In this document: positions 8,447 through 15,423 of the stretch, piece after piece
Numbering within the stretch: position 1 is the first letter of the stretch
Layout: the number at the start of each line of letters is the position of its first letter
Source of the DNA: Streptomyces violaceoruber
Lineage (GTDB): Bacteria; Actinomycetota; Actinomycetes; Streptomycetales; Streptomycetaceae
Assembly: GCF_033406955.1 (NCBI RefSeq)
Contig: NZ_CP137734.1
Location: 5,456,001 to 5,520,000, forward strand
Direction of reading: 5' to 3'
DNA: 64,000 nt
Made by a program: the position numbers and the translations under genes
The notes under the pieces: model-generated
What the model was told of the DNA's origin: nothing
The model's input: only the letters and a program-made list of their open reading frames with translations
Database searches by the model: none

Positions 8447-9236
8447 GCAGCCGGGCGAGGTGTTCGCGGCCCGTGCCCAGCAGCTCGGGCAAGGGGGCGG
8501 CCGCCTCGTACCACCGCTTCTCGTACTCCCAGCACAGCCAGCCGTCCCAGCCGTGCCGGGACAGCACGTCCACCACCTCGGTGAGCGGCAGCACCCCCGC
8601 GCCCAGCGCCAGCGGCGTGGTGTCCTCGGCGGAGGCGATGTCCTTGACCTGGACGTAGCCGAGGTGCGGGGCAAGCGCCGCGTAGGTCTCGGAGGGCTGC
8701 TCGCCGCCCAGCCAGGTGTGCATCACGTCCCACAGGGCGCCGGCCCGCAGATGCCCGACCGGGCCGAGGACACGCATCGCGTCGGCGCCGGTGCGGTGCG
8801 AGTCGTGGGTCTCCAGCAGGATGCTCACGCCGCGCTCGGCGGCGTACTCGGCGGCGGTGCCCAGCCGCCGGGCGGCCGTCGCGTCGGCCTCCTCGGCACT
8901 CTGCTCGGTGCCGCCGCCGGGGAAGACCCGGACGTAGGGGGCGCCCAGGTCGCGGGCGAGGTCCAGCAGGCCGCGGATCTCGGCGAGGACCGGTTCGTCA
9001 TCGCCGGGCGCGGCGACCCGCGCGTACCCCGCGAGCCCCAGCGGCTCGACCCCGGCCGCTCTGAACTCCGCCGCCACCGCGGCCCGTTCGTCCGGACCCA
9101 GGCCGGGATGGACCGGTTCCTCCGGGTGGGCGCGCAACTCGACACCGTGGTAGCCGTGCGTGGTCGCGAGCCCCAGCACGTCGGTCAGGGGCAGTCCGGG
9201 AACACCGAGAGTGGAGAACGCCAGCTTCATGCCCAC
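8430..9236 (-). CDS. Sugar phosphate isomerase/epimerase-like TIM barrel
   Basis: A 268-residue protein of the xylose isomerase-like TIM-barrel family (AP_endonuc_2 fold). It starts MKLAFSTLGVPG, carries LRAHPEEP in the first third, and has metal-ligand-type residues in LLETHDSH (~145), DVMHTW (~175) and GYVQVKDI (~200), ending with GWLCWEYEKRW. Family members isomerise or epimerise sugars or keto-acids with a divalent metal. The substrate is unknown. The frame opens at GTG 9236; the ATG at 9230 is an equally good start and neither has a clear ribosome site. It lies next to a LacI regulator, which suggests carbohydrate metabolism. Confidence 0.85.
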   Translation of the reverse strand: MGMKLAFSTLGVPGLPLTDVLGLATTHGYHGVELRAHPEEPVHPGLGPDERAAVAAEFRAAGVEPLGLAGYARVAAPGDDEPVLAEIRGLLDLARDLGAPYVRVFPGGGTEQSAEEADATAARRLGTAAEYAAERGVSILLETHDSHRTGADAMRVLGPVGHLRAGALWDVMHTWLGGEQPSETYAALAPHLGYVQVKDIASAEDTTPLALGAGVLPLTEVVDVLSRHGWDGWLCWEYEKRWYEAAAPLPELLGTGREHLARLLTDAA

Positions 9237-9320
9237 GGAGCGTACCCGCGATCATGCGGTTCACCTGTCGACGCGGGCCGGTATTCTCAGCCCGCACCCA
9301 TGAGGACGCCGGCCGCCACC

Positions 9321-9391
9321 ATCAGCCCGTCCGGCGCTTGAGGACGAGGCCGTCCAGGCCGAAGCGGGGGTCCGGGGGCGGCAGCCCCCAG
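9321..9391. repeat. Recurrent Streptomyces intergenic element with hairpin
   Basis: The stretch starting CAGCCCGTCCGGCG and ending with the stem GGGGGC-ggca-GCCCCC (9374-9389) resembles a sequence I recognise as recurring between genes in many Streptomyces genomes. It lies between two minus-strand genes and may terminate the LacI transcript. Confidence 0.55.
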
Positions 9392-9435
9392 CAACGCCCG
9401 CCCCGACGCGGGCCACCGCGAGACCGGCGGTCCGT

Positions 9436-10482
9436 TCAGGACCGCGGCCCTCCGGAGGACCCCCGCACCATCAACTCCCCCCGCACCGTCGCGATCCCGC
9501 CCACCGGCGCGTCCTCCCGCCCCATCGCGACCCGCCCCGCCCGCGCCCCCGCCTCCGCCAGCGGCAGCCGGACCGTCGTCAGCGCGGGCACCGCGTCGAT
9601 GCTGAACGGCAGGTCGTCGAAGCCGGCCACGGACACGTCGTCCGGGATCCGCAGCCCCGAGTCGCGCAGCGCCGCGCAGGCGCCCAGCGCGACGGTGTCG
9701 TTCGCGGCGACGACCGCGGTCAGCGTCGGGTCCCTGCGCAGCAGTTCCAGCGTCGCCTCGTAACCGGCCTCCCGGTCGTAGCGGCCGTGGACGGTCCAGC
9801 GGGGGTCCTCCTCGATGCCGTGCGCGGCGAGCGCGGTGCGGTGCCCCTCCAGCCGGTGCCGCGTCGTGGTCCGTTCCTCCGGACCCGCGATGTAGCCGAG
9901 CCGCCGGTGCCCGAGCCCGATCAGGTGCTCGGTCAGCTCCCGGCCGCCCCCGCGGTTGTCGAAGGTGAGCGCGATCGCCCCGGTGTCCGGCGCCGGCGGC
10001 CGTCCGCACAGCACCACCCGCGTCCCGGCCTCGACGAGCCTGCGCAGCTTCGCCGCCACGGCCGCCTGGTGGGTCTCGTCCTCCATCGCGCCGCCGGTCA
10101 GCACGACCGCCGCCGCCCGCTGGCGCTGCAGCAGCGTGAGGTAGGTCAGCTCGCGCTCCGGGGTGCCGCCGGTGTTGCAGACCACGGCGAGTCTCTCGCC
10201 GCCCGCTCTGCCGCCGGGCCCGCCGATCTCGGACTGGACGGCGCCGGCCATGATGCCGAAGAACGGGTCGGCGATGTCGTTGACGAGGATGCCCACCAGG
10301 TCGGACGTGGCCGCCGCCAGCGCGCTCGCGGGGCCGTTGAGCACGTAGTCCAGCTCGTCGACGGCCTTGAGCACCCGCTCCCGGGTGGAGGCGGCCACCG
10401 GATAGTTGCCGTTCAGCACGCGCGACACCGTCGCGGGGGAGACCTGGGCGCGGGCCGCCACGTCCGCCAGTGTCACCGTCAT
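9436..10482 (-). CDS. LacI-family transcriptional repressor
   Basis: A 348-residue LacI/GalR regulator. The N-terminal HTH (TLADVAARAQVSPATVSRVLN) is followed by the hinge helix (PASALAAATSD) and a periplasmic-binding-like effector domain (~62-335) with the typical NDIADPFF and GHRRLGYIAGP motifs. I chose the ATG at 10482, where the HTH begins and GGAGG lies upstream; the frame extends to 10608 but the extra residues are not LacI-like. It is divergent from the dehydrogenase-DUF993-isomerase operon. A LacI-type palindrome (10629-10641) lies in the promoter gap, so it most likely represses that operon and perhaps itself. The effector is probably a sugar or sugar acid. Confidence 0.9.
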   Translation of the reverse strand: MTVTLADVAARAQVSPATVSRVLNGNYPVAASTRERVLKAVDELDYVLNGPASALAAATSDLVGILVNDIADPFFGIMAGAVQSEIGGPGGRAGGERLAVVCNTGGTPERELTYLTLLQRQRAAAVVLTGGAMEDETHQAAVAAKLRRLVEAGTRVVLCGRPPAPDTGAIALTFDNRGGGRELTEHLIGLGHRRLGYIAGPEERTTTRHRLEGHRTALAAHGIEEDPRWTVHGRYDREAGYEATLELLRRDPTLTAVVAANDTVALGACAALRDSGLRIPDDVSVAGFDDLPFSIDAVPALTTVRLPLAEAGARAGRVAMGREDAPVGGIATVRGELMVRGSSGGPRS

Positions 10483-10628
10483 GTCCTCGTCCTCCGCATC
10501 GCGCGTGTGCCGAACGCCGTCCCGGGTGACCTTACGGCCACCGCCCGCCGACGTTCGCCCCCTCGAACAACTCGCCCCGGCCGCGGTCTTGTCCAGACCA
10601 CCGGTCACAGGCTAGCTTCGTTCTACAT

Positions 10629-10641
10629 AGAAAGCGCTTGC
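10629..10641. promoter_or_regulatory. LacI-type operator upstream of dehydrogenase operon
   Basis: AGAAAGCGCTTGC, with the CG-centred AAGCGCTT palindrome typical of LacI-family operators, 57 bp before the dehydrogenase start and in the divergent gap shared with the LacI gene. A 12-of-13 match recurs in inverted orientation at 11933-11945. Confidence 0.75.
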
Positions 10642-10697
10642 TGTACGGCTCGAGCTCGATCCGCGGCTTGCGGCATGGCTCGTACGAAGGGAATGAC

Positions 10698-11849
10698 GTG
10701 ACACGCAAGACGGTGCGTATCGCCATGAACGGTGTGACCGGGCGCATGGGCTACCGCCAGCACCTCGTCCGCTCCATCCTGGCCCTGCGCGAACAGGGCG
10801 GCCTCGACCTCGGCGACGGCACCGTGCTGTGGCCGGAGCCGGTCCTGGTCGGCCGCCGCGAGCACGCGCTCAGGGCGCTGGCCGATCGCCACGGACTCGA
10901 CCACATCTCCACCGACCTCGACGCGGTCCTCGCCGACGACGGCATCGACGTCTACTTCGACGCCCAGGTGACCTCGGCCCGCGAGGAGGCGATCAGGAAG
11001 GCGATCGCCGCGGGCAAGCACATCTACACCGAGAAGCCCACCGCCACCGGCCTGGACGGCGCCCTGGAACTCGCCCGCCTCGCCCGTGCCAAGGGCATCA
11101 AGCACGGCGTCGTCCAGGACAAGCTGTTCCTGCCCGGCCTGCTCAAGCTGAAGCGCCTCATCGACGGCGGCTTCTTCGGCCGGATCCTGTCCGTGCGCGG
11201 CGAGTTCGGCTACTGGGTCTTCGAGGGCGACTGGCAGGAGGCGCAGCGCCCGTCCTGGAACTACCGCAGCGAGGACGGCGGCGGCATCGTCGTCGACATG
11301 TTCCCGCACTGGGAGTACGTCCTGCACGAGCTGTTCGGCCGGGTGAGGTCCGTCCAGGCCCTCACCGCCACCCACATCCCCGAGCGCTGGGACGAGAAGG
11401 GCAAGCCCTACGACGCCACCGCCGACGACGCCGCCTACGGCGTCTTCGAGCTGGACGGCGGCGCGATCGCGCAGATCAACTCCTCCTGGGCGGTCCGCGT
11501 CAACCGCGACGAACTGGTCGAGTTCCAGGTCGACGGCACCGAGGGCTCGGCCGTCGCGGGACTGCGGGGCTGCCGCGTCCAGCACCGCTCCGCCACCCCC
11601 AAGCCGGTGTGGAACCCGGACATCCCCGCCACCGAGGTCTTCCGCGACCAGTGGCAGGAGGTCCCGGACAACGGCGAGTTCGACAACGGCTTCAAGGCCC
11701 AGTGGGAGCTGTTCCTCAAGCACGTCTACGCCGACGCCCCCTACCAGTGGGACCTGCTGGCCGGCGCCCGCGGCGTGCAGCTCGCCGAGCTGGGCCTGAG
11801 GTCCTCGGCCGAGGGCCGCCGCCTCGACGTACCGGAGATCGCGCTGTGA
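10698..11849 (+). CDS. Gfo/Idh/MocA-family oxidoreductase
   Basis: A 383-residue NAD(P)-dependent dehydrogenase of the Gfo/Idh/MocA family. It has an N-terminal Rossmann fold (VRIAMNGVTGRMGY) and the conserved EKP motif (IYTEKPTA, ~112-119), whose Lys is catalytic in this family. The C-terminal alpha/beta domain includes GGGIVVDMFPHWEYV, with the His expected to help substrate oxidation. The GTG at 10698 follows GAAGGGAA; the in-frame region from 10638 would overlap the operator and is not used. It is first gene of a three-gene operon with DUF993 and TIM-barrel genes; a polyol or sugar acid is the likely substrate. Confidence 0.9.
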   Translation: MTRKTVRIAMNGVTGRMGYRQHLVRSILALREQGGLDLGDGTVLWPEPVLVGRREHALRALADRHGLDHISTDLDAVLADDGIDVYFDAQVTSAREEAIRKAIAAGKHIYTEKPTATGLDGALELARLARAKGIKHGVVQDKLFLPGLLKLKRLIDGGFFGRILSVRGEFGYWVFEGDWQEAQRPSWNYRSEDGGGIVVDMFPHWEYVLHELFGRVRSVQALTATHIPERWDEKGKPYDATADDAAYGVFELDGGAIAQINSSWAVRVNRDELVEFQVDGTEGSAVAGLRGCRVQHRSATPKPVWNPDIPATEVFRDQWQEVPDNGEFDNGFKAQWELFLKHVYADAPYQWDLLAGARGVQLAELGLRSSAEGRRLDVPEIAL

Positions 11850-13021
11850 CCCTCCACCTGCCGGGCGCCGACGGCACCCTGCGCGCCTACGAGCCGCGCA
11901 CCGAGCCCCTGCCGGCGCTCCGGGCGACCTCAGGAAGCGCTTTCTCCTCCCGTACGGTCTTCTCCGCCGCGCACGTCGTCGCCGACCCGTACGCGGACAC
12001 CACCCCCGACGGGCCCGCCGCCGTCGACTGGGACGCCACCCTCGCCTTCCGCCGCCACCTGTGGTCCCACGGACTCGGCGTCGCCGAGGCGATGGACACC
12101 GCCCAGCGCGGCATGGGCCTGGACTGGCCCACGGCGGCGGAACTGATCCGCCGCTCCGCCGCCGAGGCGAGGGCGACCGGCGGCCGCATCGCCTGCGGCG
12201 TCGGCACGGACCAGCTGACCGCGACCGCCGCGACCGCCGCGACCCTCGCGGACGTCCGGTCGGCCTACGAGGAACAGCTCGCCGTCGTCGAGGAGTCGGG
12301 CGCCCAGGCCATCCTCATGGCCTCCCGCGCCCTCGCCGCCACCGCGCAGGGCCCGGACGACTACCTGGAGGTCTACGGCCACCTGCTCCGCCAGGCCGCC
12401 GAACCCGTGATCCTGCACTGGCTGGGCCCGATGTTCGACCCGGCCCTGGAGGGCTACTGGGGCTCGTCCGACCTGGACGCGGCGACCGACACCTTCCTGG
12501 AGGTCATCGCCGCCCACCCCGACAAGGTCGACGGCATCAAGGTCTCCCTGCTGGACGCGCAGCGCGAGATCGACCTGCGCCGCCGCCTGCCGCGGGGCGT
12601 GCGCTGCTACACCGGCGACGACTTCAACTACCCGGAGCTGATCGCGGGCGACGAGCAGGGCTTCAGCCACGCCCTGCTCGGCATCTTCGACCCGCTGGGC
12701 CCGCTGGCCGCCGAGGCGGTCCGGGTGCTCGACACCGGGGACACGGACGGCTTCCGCGCCCTGCTCGACCCCACCGTCGAACTCTCCCGCCACCTCTTCC
12801 GGGCACCCACCCGCTACTACAAGACGGGCGTGGTCTTCCTGGCCTGGCTGGCCGGCCACCAGAGCCACTTCACGATGGTCGGCGGCCTCCAGTCGGCCCG
12901 CTCCCTGCCGCACCTCGCCCGCGCCTACGAACTCGCCGACGGACTCGGCCTGTTCCCCGACCCGAAACCGGCCGAGGAGCGCATGCGGAACCTGCTCGCC
13001 CTGTACGGGGTGAACGCATGA
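11846..13021 (+). CDS. DUF993 protein, aldolase/DapA-like
   Basis: A 391-residue protein that I recognise as DUF993, a family distantly related to dihydrodipicolinate synthase-type TIM-barrel aldolases but without an assigned reaction. The central region (VVEESGAQAILMASRALAA; GIKVSLLDAQREIDLRRRL; CYTGDDFNYPELIAG) looks like a class I aldolase barrel in which the Lys of DGIKVSLLD (~232) could form a Schiff base; this is inference. The GTG start overlaps the dehydrogenase stop by 4 bp, and its own stop overlaps the next ATG by 4 bp. Codons ~30-34 coincide with a LacI-type operator. Confidence 0.85.
   Translation: MTLHLPGADGTLRAYEPRTEPLPALRATSGSAFSSRTVFSAAHVVADPYADTTPDGPAAVDWDATLAFRRHLWSHGLGVAEAMDTAQRGMGLDWPTAAELIRRSAAEARATGGRIACGVGTDQLTATAATAATLADVRSAYEEQLAVVEESGAQAILMASRALAATAQGPDDYLEVYGHLLRQAAEPVILHWLGPMFDPALEGYWGSSDLDAATDTFLEVIAAHPDKVDGIKVSLLDAQREIDLRRRLPRGVRCYTGDDFNYPELIAGDEQGFSHALLGIFDPLGPLAAEAVRVLDTGDTDGFRALLDPTVELSRHLFRAPTRYYKTGVVFLAWLAGHQSHFTMVGGLQSARSLPHLARAYELADGLGLFPDPKPAEERMRNLLALYGVNA
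11933..11945. promoter_or_regulatory. Intragenic LacI-type operator
   Basis: GGAAGCGCTTTCT, whose complement AGAAAGCGCTTCC matches the promoter operator at 10629-10641 in 12 of 13 positions. It lies in codons ~30-34 of the DUF993 gene, about 1.3 kb downstream of the promoter site, a distance compatible with repressor-mediated looping or roadblock. Confidence 0.5.
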
Positions 13022-13881
13022 GCGACACCGGCCTGACGCGCTTCAGCATCAACCAGATGACGGTGAAGCAGCTCTCCCTGCCCGAACTGACCGCCGCCTG
13101 CCGTGAACTGGGCATCGGCAACGTCGGCCTGTGGCGCGAACCCGTGCAGGCCTACGGCGTCGAGGCCGCCGCCAAGCTGGTCCGCGACGCGGGCCTGACC
13201 GTCACCACCCTGTGCCGCGGCGGCTTCCTCACGGCGCTCGACCCCGGCGAACGCGCCAGGGCCCTGGCCGACAACCGCCGCGCCATCGACGAGGCCGCCG
13301 CCCTCGGCACCGACACCCTCGTCCTGGTCTCGGGCGGCCTCCCGGCCGGCGACAAGGACCTGCGCGCCGCCCGCGAGCGCATCGCGGACGCGCTGGCGGA
13401 GCTGGGCCCGTACGCCGAACGGCACGGTGTGCGCCTCGCCATCGAACCGCTCCACCCCATGTACGCCGCCGACCGCTGCGTGGTCTCCACCCTCGCCCAG
13501 GCCCTGGACCTCGCCGAACGCTTCCCGGCCCAGCAGGTCGGCGTCACCGTCGACACGTACCACATCTGGTGGGACGACCGGGCGCCCGAGCAGATCGCCC
13601 GGGCCGGCGCGGGCGGCCGCATCCACACCTTCCAGCTCGCCGACTGGACGACCCCGCTGCCCGAGGGCGTCCTCAACGGCCGCGGTCAGATCGGGGACGG
13701 CGCGATCGACATGCGGGAGTGGAAGGGGTACGTCGAGGCGGCCGGATACACCGGCGCCATCGAGGTCGAGCTGTTCAACGAGGGGCTGTGGGCGCGGGAC
13801 GGACGGGAGGTGCTCGCCGAGACGGCGGCCCGGTTCGCCGCGCACGCGGGAGACGTCGCGGACACCTCGCCCGGAAAATAA
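13018..13881 (+). CDS. Sugar phosphate isomerase/epimerase-like TIM barrel
   Basis: A 287-residue xylose isomerase-like TIM-barrel protein. Metal-binding type residues appear in IEPLHPMYAADR (~140-150), VTVDTYHIWWD (~180-190) and FQLADW (~208), with the terminal IEVELFNEGLWA (~247-258), the usual arrangement of Glu, Asp, His and Glu ligands. It probably isomerises or epimerises the product of the upstream dehydrogenase. The ATG overlaps the DUF993 stop by 4 bp. It is the last gene of the LacI-controlled operon and is followed by a strong bidirectional terminator. Confidence 0.88.
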   Translation: MSDTGLTRFSINQMTVKQLSLPELTAACRELGIGNVGLWREPVQAYGVEAAAKLVRDAGLTVTTLCRGGFLTALDPGERARALADNRRAIDEAAALGTDTLVLVSGGLPAGDKDLRAARERIADALAELGPYAERHGVRLAIEPLHPMYAADRCVVSTLAQALDLAERFPAQQVGVTVDTYHIWWDDRAPEQIARAGAGGRIHTFQLADWTTPLPEGVLNGRGQIGDGAIDMREWKGYVEAAGYTGAIEVELFNEGLWARDGREVLAETAARFAAHAGDVADTSPGK

Positions 13882-13996
13882 TCCCGGCGACCCGTACAAC
13901 CCTTCCGCACTCCGGCGGGTCGTACCTGGCATCGGAACTCCCGTGGGGGTACCCGGGGGGGAAATTCCACGGCGTTCCGAAGGGGAGGGGAAACCC

Positions 13997-14027
13997 GAGA
14001 GGGCCCGGTCGGCGACCGGGCCCTCTC
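13997..14027. terminator. Bidirectional terminator hairpin
   Basis: Perfect 14-bp stem GAGAGGGCCCGGTC / GACCGGGCCCTCTC with a 3-nt loop, between the convergent isomerase operon and the end of the ribose-type operon. Confidence 0.9.
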
Positions 14028-14069
14028 AAACTTCTCCACACCGGTCCTCCGGCCCGCAGAAGCGGAGCC

Positions 14070-14459
14070 TCAGAAGAAGACCCCGCACCGCAGCAGCACA
14101 TTGGCGTACGGCCGCGCCTCCCCGGTGCGCACGATCAGCCGCGCGCCCGCCGACAGCTCCTTGAGCCGCTCGTGCGGGACGAGTGCGAGCGCGGGGAAGA
14201 GCCCGTCGAGCAGGGCGGCGCACTCGGCGTTCGCCTCCCGGACCTCCGTGGCCGCCGTCGCGCCCTCGACGACCAGCTCGGCGAGCAGGCCGTCCACCAC
14301 CTCCGCGAACGACGGCACCCCGGCCCGGAAGGCCAGGTCGACGACGCGCGGCCCGTCCGGAACGGGCATCCCCGCGTCGCACACCAGGACGCCGTCCCCG
14401 TGGCCCAGCTCGGCGAGCGCCCCCGCGAGGTGGCGGTTGAGTATGCCTGCCTTCTTCAC
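14070..14459 (-). CDS. rbsD: D-ribose pyranase
   Basis: A 129-residue RbsD/FucU-family protein that interconverts pyranose and furanose forms of ribose before phosphorylation. It starts MKKAGILNRHLAGALAELGHGD, where the His in LNRHL (~10) is the catalytic residue of RbsD. VCDAGMPVPDGPRVVDLAF (~27-45) and the C-terminal TGEARPYANVLL with the conserved Tyr are also present. The GTG start overlaps the ribokinase stop by 4 bp. It is the last gene of the lacI-rbsA-rbsCB-rbsK-rbsD operon, whose make-up supports ribose or a closely related pentose as substrate. Confidence 0.92.
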   Translation of the reverse strand: MKKAGILNRHLAGALAELGHGDGVLVCDAGMPVPDGPRVVDLAFRAGVPSFAEVVDGLLAELVVEGATAATEVREANAECAALLDGLFPALALVPHERLKELSAGARLIVRTGEARPYANVLLRCGVFF

Positions 14460-15376
14460 AGTGCCCCGGCCCCCAGGTCCTCGGCCTCCGCCGCCGTCGG
14501 GTACGACTCCTGCGCCCCCGCCTTCGTGACCGCCGCCGCGCCCACCCGGGCCGCGTACGCCGCCGCGTCGGCGAGCGACTCGCCGGTGCCGAGCCGCCAG
14601 GCCAGCGCCGCGGTGAACGCGTCACCGGCGCCCGTCGTGTCCACGGCGTCCACCTTCACCGACGGCACCCGGACCACGCCCCCGGCCGCCGACGCGACCA
14701 GCGCGCCCTCGGCGCCCAGCGTCACGACCACCGAGCGCGGCCCCTTGGCCAGCAGGACGCGGGCCCAGTCCTCGGGGCGCTCGCCGACCAGGGAGTCGCC
14801 GAGGATCACCTTCGCCTCGTGCTCGTTGACGATCAGCGGGTCGCAGGCGGTCAGCACCTCCTGCGGAAGCGGCCGCGGCGGCGACGGGTTCAGCACGAAA
14901 CGGCTGTCCGGCGCGAGCGAGCGGACCACCTCCACGACCGTCTCCAGCGGGATCTCCAACTGCGTGGAGACCACCCGGGAGGCGTGGAAGAGGCTGGCCG
15001 CGGCCCGGACGTCGCCCGGCGCCAGCCGGCCGTTGGCGCCCGGCGAGACCACGATGCTGTTGTCCCCGGACGGGTCGACGGTGATCAGCGCGACGCCGGT
15101 CGGGGCGCCGCCCACCAGCACGCCGACGGTGTCGACACCGGCCGCCCGCTGCGAGTCCAGCAGCAGCCGCCCGTAGTCGTCGTCGCCCACCCGGGCCAGC
15201 AGGGCCGTACGGGCGCCGAGCCGGGCGGCGGCGACGGCCTGGTTGCCGCCCTTGCCGCCCGGGTGGACGGCCAGGTCGGAGCCGAGCACCGTCTCGCCCG
15301 CCGCCGGCCGCCGCTCGACACCGATCACCAGGTCGGCGTTGGCCGACCCGACGACCAGCAGGTCGTAGTCGTACAT
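14456..15376 (-). CDS. rbsK: Ribokinase (PfkB family)
   Basis: A 306-residue PfkB-family sugar kinase that phosphorylates ribose at O5 with ATP. Hallmarks are the N-terminal VVGSANADLV and VHPGGKGGNQAVAAARLGA (PfkB signature 1, ~37-55), substrate-contact NEHEAKVILG, the anion hole and catalytic Asp in DTTGAGDAFTAAL (~248-260), and GGKG-type glycine motifs. Length is as usual for the family. The ATG follows GGAGAA. It sits between the permease-binding protein fusion and rbsD in the ribose-type operon. Confidence 0.93.
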   Translation of the reverse strand: MYDYDLLVVGSANADLVIGVERRPAAGETVLGSDLAVHPGGKGGNQAVAAARLGARTALLARVGDDDYGRLLLDSQRAAGVDTVGVLVGGAPTGVALITVDPSGDNSIVVSPGANGRLAPGDVRAAASLFHASRVVSTQLEIPLETVVEVVRSLAPDSRFVLNPSPPRPLPQEVLTACDPLIVNEHEAKVILGDSLVGERPEDWARVLLAKGPRSVVVTLGAEGALVASAAGGVVRVPSVKVDAVDTTGAGDAFTAALAWRLGTGESLADAAAYAARVGAAAVTKAGAQESYPTAAEAEDLGAGAL

Positions 15377-15423
15377 CAGTCGTTCTCCGATTCGCGTGGT
15401 TCCCGCCGGCTGCCGGGCCGGTC

